Shown: positions 61,033 to 64,000 of the stretch, piece by piece | Layout: every line of letters begins with the position of its first letter | Position numbering within the stretch: the first letter of the stretch is position 1 | DNA from: Paraspadella gotoi | Taxonomy: Eukaryota > Chaetognatha | NCBI GenBank assembly: GCA_051294375.1 | Contig: CM119271.1 | Location: 3,255,061 to 3,319,060 of the forward strand | Direction: 5' to 3' | DNA length: 64,000 nucleotides | The notes under the pieces: model-generated | What the model saw: only the letters and a program-made list of their open reading frames with translations | Told to the model about the DNA's origin: nothing | Databases searched by the model: none | Position numbers and translations under genes: made by a program

Positions 61033-64000
61033 GCTAGACGGCCACTGCAGAGCGAACTCGTTTTTAGACATATCAGAAAAAGCTGCGACGGAAGAAAAAA
61101 GAGAGAGAGCGATATATAATTAAAAGAGAGAGACAAATAGTATTGGAAATACTCCCAGACTTTGCGGAAAAGTATGGATTGTTTTCATAGCAAATAACTA
61201 AACCTGTATTTCGGATAGTTTCTAAAGTCGATTCCGAGCCATCGCCATTTATTGTTTTGATTTCTCCGATTTTTGTCCATGTAAGTCATTTCGAACTGCA
61301 GGTCCACAATGATGCCCTTGTAGGCGAAGCAAAAATACTGGTATGTGTTTGGTCTAAAAATTAAAAAAAAAAAATTACGGAGCTACGACGGAGTTGCGAG
61401 CTCGAAATCGTCATTTCAAAATGGCCGTACTTGAAAGACAACTTGTGATTTTCGTGATTTCCATAAATGTGAAAATACCAGTTTTTGTTTCTCAGGCTTT
61501 TTTTACCGCAGAAGGAATCTTCGTCAGTTACGTATTCGTCGTACCGCGAATCTTTCACGTATTCTGTCACCAAAAAAAAATATTATTTGAGAAGTAATAA
61601 GTTTGAAATTCACCCCGTGTATTGATATAAAATCCAAAAGATTAAGACGAGCAAGTGGTAAAAAAAAAAAAAGGGATGTTAAAAACCTTCGTATCCTTCC
61701 ACGTTATAGTCGTTGTTGTAGCCTTCGATCTCTGAACCGAATCCCGGGAAACACTTAGCGCCCAACGACTGAGGGTTTTCGATCTCTGGCGGACACCGGG
61801 TCGTCAAGAGATCGTCCAGGGCGGTTTGAAGATCGGACTCCATGCCCGACCTCACCGTCACGGGTTCCGCGTCTACGCCTAGATCGGTAAAGACGACCCC
61901 GTCAAGACCCGAAGTGACGCCAAAACTTTTTTTTTTTTCGTTTTAAATTTCGTAACTTGTCATTACGGATTACCGTTCAAAGAAAAGGTGACGGTGTCCA
62001 TTTTTGACACGCCCTCTTGAGTCTTGGTTACCGTGGAGGAACCGTCGGTACCCGAGACATCTTCGAACTCCACTTGGATCAACTCGAAAGCCCCTGATAG
62101 GATTTAATGACAGGATGACATTCGTGTTTTGGCCGACAAGAAATGAAAAGTAGCTGATTAAAGTTAAAACAAAACAAAAAGAAAAAAAAGAAAAGCTAGA
62201 AAAAAAAGAAGAAAAGAGCCTCGCCTCTCTTCGAGTCAAATTTGACGACGAAAGATTCCGTGACGAATTCTGGAGAAACGTCCGTCGAAGCCGACGGCGC
62301 CGCCGTGTGAGTCGTCACGATCACGTGATCCGGTTTCACGGATCGAAGGGAGTTGAGGGCGGATTGGACTTGGTCTTTCGGGGACTTCCCAGCGCACAAA
62401 GGGACTTAATATGAATACCAATTTCATACAAGAGTCAGTTTTAGCATCATAGACACAGAAAACTAATAACAACAACAATTTCAACCTCGTGAATCGATCA
62501 CAAAACTATTTCGTGGTCACTTTACCCGACCATTGTTTATTCTCATATTATTTTACTTTTATGCCTTTTTTACTGTTTTTACTTTATTACATTTACTTTT
62601 TCTAATTTGAAACTTTTTTTCAATTTTATAAATATAATTTTTAAATCTCAGCTCTTAATTTTAATCATCTTGTCTAAATTTTTTATACGTAAACACTTTT
62701 TAGAACCCTGAGATATGCAACAAAATATCGACTTTAACTTTCTAAAGGAAATGGAATCGCCGAATCCTAAATTGGTCAAGACGGAACCGGAATCGACCAA
62801 TCAGCTCGCAGAATCAGTAAATGCTACACCTGTCTTTTGGCCGTTGACGGAGAGCGAATATCGAATGCATAACAAATCGCTTTTGGCGTCGAAAGTCACG
62901 TCGACTTTTTGTATGTCTTTCACCGACGGCGAATGTGAAATCCAGTTGGTGATTTTGATGCTTTGAGTTTCGTTTCTTAGTTGGGACTTGAAGTGAATCC
63001 GTTGAGAGTCGTGATGCCTGCCAGATGAAAAAAAAAATCAAATAAGCATTAAACATCATGCGTACGTAAGTACGTAAAAAAATTTACATGCTTTTCCTAT
63101 TATGGAAGTTTATACGAAAGCTTTAATTAATTAATTAGTTTTGGTAGCGAAATACGGACGCTAAGCCGTAAGGCGTTCGTTTTAGAACAATAAAATTTTA
63201 AAAGTGACCCGTCTTTCCATTCAAGCTTCCAAATTTTTTAAAAGATCCTTCAAACCACGCTACTTATCCTCCAATTCACTTATTCTCCCAATCAATTGGC
63301 AAAACCGACCCTGTTTGAACTTGTTCCGGAAGTATCGTCGTATTGGTAGCGCGTACAACGAGTCCCACGTGGCTTCCACCACTTCCTTGATGATGCGTCA
63401 TCACTAACAAAACTCTGAGAAGAAAAAAAAATCAAAATTTAAATTTTTTTAAAAAAAAATAATTATTTTAATTAATTATTTAAAATTTTTAAAAATTTTT
63501 AAATTTGAGTTTAAGGTTTGGGTTAAGGATTATGTTAAGGATTAGGGTAAAGATAAGAATTAGGTTGATGACTATGGTTGAAGGTTAAGGATTAGGGTTA
63601 AGGAATAGAGTTAGGATTAAGGGTTAGGGTTAAGGATTAGAGTTAGGATTAAGGATTAGGGTTAAGGATTAGAGTTAGGTCTAAGAATTAGGGTTAAGGA
63701 TTAGAGTTAGGATTAAGGATTAGGTTTAAGGATTAGGATTAAGGATTAGGGTTAAGGATTAGAGTTAGGTTTAAGGATAAGGGTTAAGGATTAGCGTTCG
63801 AAATCCCTTACTCCTCATCCTTTGTCATTTCTATGAATGGAGATCTGATTCCTACGCGGTTGTCCATAACGTTGCTCGTCCATCCAGAATTGTAGGCGAT
63901 GATATCCTGAACGAAATTTCAAAGTTGAATAGAAAAAAAATCAACGACCAAACCAGCCCGAGCGCGAGTCTCGTGTCTCGTCAGCCACGCATTCACCTTC
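28157..64000 (-). CDS. PKHD1L1: Gene B: PKHD1L1 (fibrocystin-L)-like giant transmembrane protein, 5' part outside window
   Basis: About 42 exons from the right edge to a TGA at 28157-28159; about 4,497 residues visible. It matches gene A exon by exon from the PA14-like region through both G8 domains, then continues with the C-terminal ectodomain. That part includes the family motif NGPQDHGWC..YTCQKR, a QRLDVY motif, and VDEFF...N.ALFL preceding IPKDKIRI. After these come a polybasic RRRRR site, a Thr/Pro linker, beta-rich domains, a transmembrane helix at about 31200-31290 and a tail of about 400 residues. Vertebrate PKHD1L1 is about 4,240 residues with almost no cytoplasmic tail; here the full protein would be near 4,950. 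Phases agree at every modelled junction and the stop closes the frame. The N-terminal exons equivalent to gene A exons 1-9 are right of the window. Confidence 0.93.
28401..28523 (-). CDS. PKHD1L1: Gene B exon: cytoplasmic tail
   Basis: 123 nt; encodes FVALTPWEEKSFTADQLVDA. Short globular-looking stretch after a disordered one; no family recognised. Confidence 0.86.
28678..28855 (-). CDS. PKHD1L1: Gene B exon: cytoplasmic tail
   Basis: 178 nt; encodes RTFDVVTRKGPNTPIGMGNP and SVLSEKRGASKMADVVAML. Basic, Gly/Ser-rich. Donor gtgagt. Confidence 0.86.
29009..29188 (-). CDS. PKHD1L1: Gene B exon: cytoplasmic tail, ubiquitin-like-looking segment
   Basis: 180 nt; encodes VNELRERINENLPTIFKDKP then FLFLTRKNEAKM. 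The pattern 'strand, amphipathic helix, strand' suggests a small ubiquitin-like or adaptor fold; this is an inference. Frame is fixed by neighbours on both sides. Confidence 0.85.
29293..29540 (-). CDS. PKHD1L1: Gene B exon: Pro/Ser-rich cytoplasmic tail
   Basis: 248 nt; encodes low-complexity APLPPLPLPPRSPSIDLPVP and further PPP/DSSSD stretches, with several PxxP motifs that could bind SH3/WW domains, then VDVCRVKHNATEATQ. Confidence 0.84.
29838..29851 (-). CDS. PKHD1L1: Gene B 14-nt micro-exon (cytoplasmic tail)
   Basis: Flanked by cag acceptor and gtac donor; encodes S-T-D-K. It converts phase 2 of the preceding exon to phase 1, which the next exon needs to read its proline-rich frame. 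With it the total from the transmembrane exon to the stop is exactly 1,326 nt. Confidence 0.65.
30000..30480. repeat. AAAAGAGACAAG-type purine array
   Basis: About 480 nt of A/G-rich imperfect repeats in a gene B intron; all Phe/Leu/Ser-rich minus-strand frames here are artefacts. Confidence 0.9.
30535..30765 (-). CDS. PKHD1L1: Gene B exon: Ser/Thr/Pro-rich cytoplasmic tail
   Basis: 231 nt; encodes RNSANRISDSKDVDVTRVHE and repeated TTPP/STPGSP-like motifs, many potential proline-directed phosphosites; a YSD and an SGYNS tyrosine. Confidence 0.86.
30780..31010. repeat. GA- and GAAA-rich tract
   Basis: (GA)n followed by (GAAA)n with aatcaatgaaa interruptions in a gene B intron. Confidence 0.8.
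31032..31086 (-). CDS. PKHD1L1: Gene B exon: juxtamembrane tail
   Basis: 55 nt; encodes SGKSSRSPTPSGPFSFFKK. Basic/serine-rich; phase 1 in, 2 out. Confidence 0.84.
31171..31303 (-). CDS. PKHD1L1: Gene B transmembrane exon
   Basis: 133 nt. Encodes LSPGLIAGIVIIVILAVVII followed by a few more hydrophobic residues and YWKKKKGESLF: one helix with a strong basic stop-transfer signal, giving a type I orientation. Confidence 0.93.
31455..31624 (-). CDS. PKHD1L1: Gene B exon: membrane-proximal ectodomain
   Basis: 170 nt; encodes VNVEFELAGQFNDIQAVGDS and KFNFDGRTWTGTSAVPIG. Possibly SEA-like (alpha/beta, next to the membrane); not proven. Confidence 0.87.
31791..31950 (-). CDS. PKHD1L1: Gene B exon: membrane-proximal ectodomain
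   Basis: 160 nt; encodes NNFQIVFPYEFSLIENQIED and YVNFAKGNEIRNLIITK. No family recognised. Confidence 0.84.
31996..32119 (-). CDS. PKHD1L1: Gene B exon: beta-rich ectodomain
   Basis: 124 nt; encodes YVLLVEAESAPSKWKFVDEV and VHSAGYDPNEILYTLAVK. Confidence 0.85.
32334..32484 (-). CDS. PKHD1L1: Gene B exon: beta-rich ectodomain
   Basis: 151 nt; encodes WTAKLSLKQGIDFIGSLITG and ASKAVFSDVGFTAGG. Same 'W.A.L..G...G.....F.D.G' pattern as exon 33247-33481, suggesting a duplicated domain. Confidence 0.86.
32735..32915 (-). CDS. PKHD1L1: Gene B exon: ectodomain linker
   Basis: 181 nt; encodes PITVTERKLEMVVSRNYSLP and LEVVIADSAQVDTLGKQF. Confidence 0.86.
33030..33240 (+). repeat. Interspersed repeat family 3, degenerate copy
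   Basis: Shares blocks with 57641-57895 (gtatattcaca; tcgttcag.caatccca.tgg; gacaaagcg.gac) in the same order. It ends at the donor of exon 33247-33481. Confidence 0.5.
33247..33481 (-). CDS. PKHD1L1: Gene B exon: fibrocystin C-terminal beta domain
   Basis: 235 nt; encodes PWRARATLIAKGDPDAELVG and FEDLGISHAGSGYVIRFQIV, matching the last ectodomain of vertebrate PKHD1L1 by pattern. Donor placed at AACACG/gtgagg; a second in-phase donor lies 21 nt downstream, and the frame stays open into a repeat beyond. Confidence 0.84.
33531..34160 (+). mobile_element. TRIM-like miniature LTR retrotransposon
   Basis: Two direct repeats, about 33531-33790 and 33975-34160, share tggtggactaaaatccacca at the start and tgtcactaacacacaacaat...actgtctctt at the end. 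Between them lie about 180 nt with no ORF, ending in a polypurine run (gggagggggggat) just before the right repeat, as in LTR elements. No primer-binding site or target duplication was recognised. Sits in a gene B intron. Confidence 0.65.
34242..34347 (-). CDS. PKHD1L1: Gene B exon: ectodomain
   Basis: 106 nt; encodes LLTIRIPKTMLFTKRPVGAQ and PMAVSAEL. Confidence 0.86.
34348..34645. other. Gene B intron, nothing recognised
   Basis: AT-rich; no repeat or ORF that I can support. Confidence 0.55.
34646..34805 (-). CDS. PKHD1L1: Gene B exon: ectodomain
   Basis: 160 nt; encodes FQSGVLTDSLASSLNTTISG and a Pro/Glu-rich stretch; corresponds to the helical segment after the polybasic site in vertebrate PKHD1L1. 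Confidence 0.86.
34916..35657. mobile_element. Non-autonomous DNA transposon with about 30-bp terminal inverted repeats
   Basis: Left end gtccgttcgtgagtgacacc then an A run; right end is the reverse complement with one mismatch (T run, ggtgtcactcgcgaacggac). The 0.74 kb interior is AT-rich with two diverged copies of a roughly 200-nt unit and no coding capacity. Target duplication not resolved. Lies in a gene B intron. Confidence 0.75.
35721..35796 (-). CDS. PKHD1L1: Gene B exon: Thr/Pro-rich linker
   Basis: 76 nt; encodes TTTTTTTPPPPGTVPLLG, a mucin-like O-glycosylation-prone linker just after the polybasic exon. Confidence 0.83.
35911..36076 (-). CDS. PKHD1L1: Gene B exon with polybasic (furin-like) site
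   Basis: 166 nt; encodes IPKDKIRIVDVVSESSRRRR, one more Arg, then an Ala run and FQIGDPP. The family pattern IP.DKIRI ... basic cluster ... EIGDPP is conserved in vertebrate fibrocystins, supporting proprotein-convertase cleavage here. Confidence 0.92.
36301..36471 (-). CDS. PKHD1L1: Gene B exon: fibrocystin-conserved domain
   Basis: 171 nt; encodes VKLIWVVLKGSSVINIKVAP and TVDEFFGENIINNIALFLG, family hallmarks (LVKG..PVEI; DEFF....N.A.FL). Confidence 0.92.
36647..36831 (-). CDS. PKHD1L1: Gene B exon: fibrocystin-conserved domain
   Basis: 185 nt; encodes LHLLSEDPRESLVVGLYYS then QRLDVYLDTLYIDPKN; QRLDVYV/L is a family signature. Confidence 0.92.
36930..37518 (+). mobile_element. Hairpin-ended repeat (family 1), copy 1
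   Basis: Order: (ATTA/ATTGA) tract, ccatttaaactcatttccac block, gacggacagacagac tract, cataattcgatgttct, gattgagggggcggaccgac, then hairpin ggatctgct/agcagatcc and gactaaaaa. Confidence 0.75.
37720..37867 (-). CDS. PKHD1L1: Gene B exon: fibrocystin signature NGPQDHGWC
   Basis: 148 nt; encodes YVYLVNGPQDHGWCFGYTCQ and IYFSSTSPQHLR. The donor at CTAAG/gtttcaa gives phase 2 and joins to LHLL of the next exon, recreating the family sequence SPQ.LRL; a longer open frame to 37683 breaks phase. Confidence 0.92.
37868..38780. other. Gene B intron stretch, nothing recognised
   Basis: About 900 nt of AT-rich DNA between exon 37720-37867 and the next family 1 repeat; no support for a gene or known element. 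Confidence 0.5.
38790..40107 (+). mobile_element. Hairpin-ended repeat (family 1), copy 2, interrupted
   Basis: Starts aagtttgagcaaacaatgtc, ggatctgcccacgatcatta; ends gcagatccgacaaaaaa 14 nt from exon 40122-40230. About 0.5 kb of unrelated DNA (39086-39600) containing the 20-bp minisatellite interrupts it. The ccatttaaactcatttccac block occurs twice. Confidence 0.7.
39388..39485. repeat. 20-bp minisatellite
   Basis: About five copies of gtttgtcctcgcttattcac, last ones diverged. Confidence 0.85.
40122..40230 (-). CDS. PKHD1L1: Gene B exon: fibrocystin-conserved
   Basis: 109 nt; encodes YRFIVIESMDFDTETRRLSP; the DTETRRLSPV motif is diagnostic of PKHD1L1. Its donor sits within 15 nt of the end of an interspersed repeat. 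Confidence 0.91.
40341..40437 (-). CDS. PKHD1L1: Gene B exon: fibrocystin-conserved
   Basis: 97 nt; encodes IPKPAIMDKNGNRNNKKLTP and CSSRNEWQ, matching the family pattern RIPK....D..G ... PEWQ. Found by phase, not as an ORF. Confidence 0.86.
40548..40689 (-). CDS. PKHD1L1: Gene B exon 31 counterpart
   Basis: 142 nt; encodes MTCDAMRQLLINDEDGTLLG and FEWNGDPRYGLNDG. Same length and phase as A 507-648. Acceptor lies beside an AG-rich tract. Confidence 0.92.
40690..40870. repeat. GGAAAAA-rich purine tract
   Basis: Imperfect ggaaagaaaaa units immediately beside the acceptor of exon 40548-40689. Confidence 0.8.
40938..41540. repeat. AT-rich MITE-like element (family 5), second copy
   Basis: Imperfect inverted ends (gggtggagtgatg on the left, agtgctccactc on the right) around 0.6 kb of AT-rich DNA related to 13550-14060. 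A fragment of the right end is at 18240-18330. Confidence 0.45.
41548..41582 (+). other. tRNA-Leu 3'-half relic with CCA
   Basis: Variable arm remnant, intact T-arm (gtggg ttcgaat ctcac) and acceptor 3' strand ggctgcca followed by CCA, then (TAAG)n. The 5' half, D-arm and anticodon arm are absent, so it is not a tRNA gene. Confidence 0.7.
41856..42072 (-). CDS. PKHD1L1: Gene B exon 30 counterpart
   Basis: 217 nt; encodes MTVRLTIFANFEPELCGTTK and KKANPADCIG. Confidence 0.92.
42430..43176 (+). mobile_element. Hairpin-ended repeat (family 1), copy 3
   Basis: Begins aagtttgagaaaacaatgtc with ggatctgcccacg, ends ctgtaagcagatccggctga. Contains AT tract, doubled ccatttaaactc-type block and ggacggacggacatc. 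Confidence 0.72.
43206..43435 (+). repeat. Interspersed repeat family 3, copy
   Basis: Matches 57641-57895 closely: gtaaccgcgccag, gccactgagggtc, cagtga.atgccccat, gggcatcacaggcaacccg. Abuts the end of a family 1 copy. Confidence 0.7.
43567..43711 (-). CDS. PKHD1L1: Gene B exon 29 counterpart
   Basis: 145 nt; encodes LPENVIRVAVFFPAFVSTFN and CPKMGCLGSTSYPAL. Identified only by alignment to A exon 29 and by phase (2 in, 0 out). Confidence 0.88.
43916..44091 (-). CDS. PKHD1L1: Gene B exon 28 counterpart (PbH1)
   Basis: 176 nt; encodes LIDNTVGVHAMVIGPPSL and RSLIVGTSGNFDCKEKI. Confidence 0.92.
44956..45117. repeat. Long foldback (inverted repeat)
   Basis: Arms include gaccatgcattcaaaccatt, tggctggctcatttttc and their reverse complements about 10 nt away, extending outward to gtgctgag/ctcagcac and gatacagtg/ctgtatcc. 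Would form a hairpin of roughly 70 bp. Confidence 0.85.
45944..46055 (+). repeat. Interspersed repeat family 3, partial copy
   Basis: Contains gccactgaggatcaaaagcc and gttgccccatcc as in 43206-43435, plus an inverted cctcagtggctc/gagccactgagg hairpin. Confidence 0.55.
46143..46399 (-). CDS. PKHD1L1: Gene B exon 26+27 counterpart (PbH1)
   Basis: 257 nt; encodes LKDNTVAGSQKLGIRTS and GFRLWKNSFIGFWIN. Gene A splits this by an intron. Confidence 0.92.
46836..46884. repeat. (CT)n microsatellite
   Basis: About 24 CT units, immediately upstream of the hammerhead-like motif. Confidence 0.92.
46890..46995 (+). ncRNA. Hammerhead-ribozyme-like motif in an interspersed repeat
   Basis: CTGATGA at 46939-46945, then an A, stem GGCTT/AAGCC with 7-nt loop, then GAAAC at 46964-46968. 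This is the conserved core order of a hammerhead ribozyme (CUGAUGA, stem II, GAAA), as carried by Penelope-like and other retroelements. One extra A between core and stem II makes activity uncertain. Diverged copies lie at 9385-9416 (minus) and about 53425-53455 (plus). Confidence 0.45.
47281..48045 (-). mobile_element. Hairpin-ended repeat (family 1), copy 4, reversed, with membrane-helix-like coding relic
   Basis: Starts tttttagtcggatctgc (reverse of the usual end) and carries the usual blocks inverted. Its other end, 47955-48025, reads in the plus direction as SIVIGIIVVIAIIFVIAS, then a stop; the same relic is in copy 5. Confidence 0.7.
48483..53116 (-). CDS. PKHD1L1: Gene B exon 25 counterpart: giant exon with IPT, two G8, PbH1
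   Basis: 4,634 nt open frame. IPT/TIG repeats about 53050-52150; first G8 52130-51740 (WSSPYTWGKKSFP; LLIKGGTLLF; ILITHGGNF); PbH1 block 51240-51080 (HINGYMKNSYVRGCAIHKSF); second G8 about 49600-49130; PbH1 to 48500 (VMHRTVGSAIVV). Aligns throughout to gene A exon 25, with clear amino-acid divergence and lower GC. Confidence 0.95.
53117..54215. other. Gene B intron with repeat fragments
   Basis: AT-rich. A degenerate hammerhead-like repeat fragment near 53395-53465 and a family 2 hairpin tail (ttgcttcgcaactactcgcgg) at 54117-54190; otherwise nothing recognised. Confidence 0.5.
54216..56921 (-). CDS. PKHD1L1: Gene B exon 22-24 counterpart: IPT/TIG repeats and cupredoxin-like segment
   Basis: 2,706 nt single exon covering what gene A has as three. 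Successive IPT/TIG repeats (IVDSLTPDRGNSSTELVVTG; LAPTIGSTGGGQAVVISGFG; SSISPDTGSFFGGTTVEIHG and others) with SLEVFAGDEVEWRWSG in the middle, a plastocyanin-like segment found in PKHD1L1. Confidence 0.95.
56999..57155. repeat. (GGAA)n/(GAAA)n microsatellite
   Basis: Tetranucleotide GGAA with GAAG interruptions, then pure GAAA. Confidence 0.92.
57217..57359 (-). CDS. PKHD1L1: Gene B exon 21 counterpart
   Basis: 143 nt; encodes AAAPPIGGTFDLSYEG and VSISPEDLAQ. Confidence 0.9.
57446..57612 (-). CDS. PKHD1L1: Gene B exon 20 counterpart
   Basis: 167 nt; encodes HRAVDHVVEVNVTVVNSD and RLCQTPPLLVSRFDP. Confidence 0.9.
57641..57895 (+). repeat. Interspersed repeat family 3, copy
   Basis: Starts ggtggtatattcacaccg, ends ggcaacccgactgttgcc. 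Blocks shared with 43206-43435 and, more weakly, 33030-33240. Confidence 0.7.
57988..58166 (-). CDS. PKHD1L1: Gene B exon 19 counterpart
   Basis: 179 nt; encodes WVYRCVDLAQKLERYTD and DEILVDSLHICDRPTYYES. Its acceptor abuts the end of a hairpin-ended repeat. Confidence 0.9.
58169..60577 (+). mobile_element. Hairpin-ended repeat (family 1), copy 5, split by a LINE
   Basis: Left part 58169-58802 carries a membrane-helix-like relic (minus frame at about 58205-58290: SIVIGIIVVVAIVVIAAF then RPKNKPF), the AT tract and doubled ccatttaaactc block. Right part 60382-60577 has the gacggacagac tract and ends gcagatccgactaaaaa. Confidence 0.75.
58803..60381 (+). mobile_element. 5'-truncated non-LTR retrotransposon (LINE), 3' end of reverse-transcriptase ORF
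   Basis: About 1.58 kb ending in poly(A). Reading across at least two frameshifts, it gives the C-terminal part of a LINE ORF2: SLGGLGIRSAHAHSAPAFVS, then CLSC...GDHAISAC and DKIRRHNLLRDAIVSTASAA, then DFTIRGWKK...TTAFDVTV, ending ELPSHVDGVA and a stop near 60236. The Cys/His cluster and AFDVTV motif are typical of retroelement ORFs abundant in cnidarians and sponges (family from memory). The 12-bp flank aaatccatccat occurs at 58791-58802 and 60382-60393, a target-site duplication. Frameshifts make it a dead copy. Confidence 0.85.
60585..60870. repeat. 22-bp minisatellite
   Basis: About 12 diverged copies of a unit like gtcattcattgatgcgatga in the intron left of exon 61204-61353. Confidence 0.88.
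60952..61026. repeat. (AG)n microsatellite
   Basis: About 37 AG units. Confidence 0.93.
61204..61353 (-). CDS. PKHD1L1: Gene B exon 18 counterpart
   Basis: 150 nt; encodes YQYFCFAYKGIIVDLQF and WRWLGIDF; CFAYKG is a family motif. Confidence 0.91.
61431..61563 (-). CDS. PKHD1L1: Gene B exon 17 counterpart
   Basis: 133 nt; encodes DEYVTDEDSFCGKKSLRNKN. Confidence 0.9.
61687..61878 (-). CDS. PKHD1L1: Gene B exon 16 counterpart
   Basis: 192 nt; encodes ALDDLLTTRCPPEIENPQSL and NVEGYEG; nine codons longer than A. Confidence 0.89.
61974..62093 (-). CDS. PKHD1L1: Gene B exon 15 counterpart
   Basis: 120 nt; encodes AFELIQVEFEDVSGTDGS and MDTVTFSLN. Confidence 0.9.
62225..62404 (-). CDS. PKHD1L1: Gene B exon 14 counterpart, GC splice donor
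   Basis: 180 nt; encodes QVQSALNSLRSVKPDHVIV and TDVSPEFVTESFVVKF. At the homologous junction (AGAGAG) the intron begins GCGAGG rather than GT, so this looks like a GC-AG intron. Confidence 0.88.
62405..62829. other. Gene B intron 13, nothing recognised
   Basis: AT-rich; no supported element. Confidence 0.55.
62830..63017 (-). CDS. PKHD1L1: Gene B exon 13 counterpart
   Basis: 188 nt; encodes RNETQSIKITNWISHSP and CIRYSLSVNGQKT. Confidence 0.9.
63310..63414 (-). CDS. PKHD1L1: Gene B exon 12 counterpart (PA14-like)
   Basis: 105 nt; encodes LLVMTHHQGSGGSHVGLVVR. Confidence 0.9.
63500..63797. repeat. Telomere-like minisatellite
   Basis: About 20 imperfect units of aggattagggtta (12-13 bp), a TTAGGG-containing array, in the intron between gene B exons 63310-63414 and 63812-63906. 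Confidence 0.85.
63812..63906 (-). CDS. PKHD1L1: Gene B exon 11 counterpart (PA14-like)
   Basis: 95 nt; encodes IIAYNSGWTSNVMDNRVGIR. Donor gtaagg. Confidence 0.85.
63997..64000 (-). CDS. PKHD1L1: Gene B exon 10 counterpart, 3' tip only
   Basis: The last four bases read GAAG before gtgaat on the minus strand, a good donor at the expected place for the exon matching A 18828-18900. Only the tip is in the window. Confidence 0.45.

Overview
This is a 64 kb stretch of animal nuclear DNA: GC-rich coding exons, GT-AG introns, AT-rich intron interiors, dense microsatellites and several interspersed repeat families. No prokaryotic, organellar or viral gene is visible. The domain mix (giant IPT/TIG-G8-PbH1 proteins, a C-type-lectin/SRCR receptor, a cnidarian/sponge-style non-LTR retrotransposon tail) would fit an early-branching metazoan such as a sponge. 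That placement is an inference from gene content, not something the sequence proves.

Layout. Two tandem paralogues of fibrocystin-L (PKHD1L1), both on the minus strand, fill the window. Gene A starts with a signal-peptide exon (ATG at 26914) and runs left through 31 exons to 507, where it leaves the window; about 3,804 codons are visible. Gene B enters from the right edge and runs left to its stop codon at 28157. About 4,497 residues are visible, lacking roughly the 450 N-terminal residues that gene A suggests. The two genes are separated by only about 1.2 kb. I placed exon boundaries by eye from splice consensus, reading phase and A/B comparison. All phases close: gene A ends in the expected phase, and gene B from its transmembrane exon to the stop sums to 442 codons.

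Protein architecture (N to C): signal peptide, IPT/TIG repeats, PA14-like domain, a conserved fibrocystin region, many more IPT/TIG repeats around a cupredoxin-like segment, then one giant exon (4.6-4.75 kb) with IPT repeats, G8, PbH1 repeats, a second G8 and more PbH1. Small exons of the conserved C-terminal ectodomain follow. Gene B continues past the point where vertebrate PKHD1L1 ends: polybasic (furin-like) site, Thr/Pro linker, beta-rich domains, transmembrane helix and a roughly 400-residue cytoplasmic tail with a Cys-rich C-terminus.

A separate plus-strand gene (19420-22335, 4 exons, 730 residues) is nested inside gene A intron 9. It encodes a type II membrane protein with two clear C-type-lectin domains, a third lectin-like region and an SRCR domain. 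Introns, mainly of gene B, carry several mobile elements: a hairpin-ended repeat family in five copies, one of them split by a 5'-truncated LINE with target-site duplication; a 0.74 kb terminal-inverted-repeat element; a miniature LTR (TRIM-like) element; hammerhead-like motifs; a tRNA-Leu 3' half; a long perfect-looking foldback; and telomere-like minisatellites.
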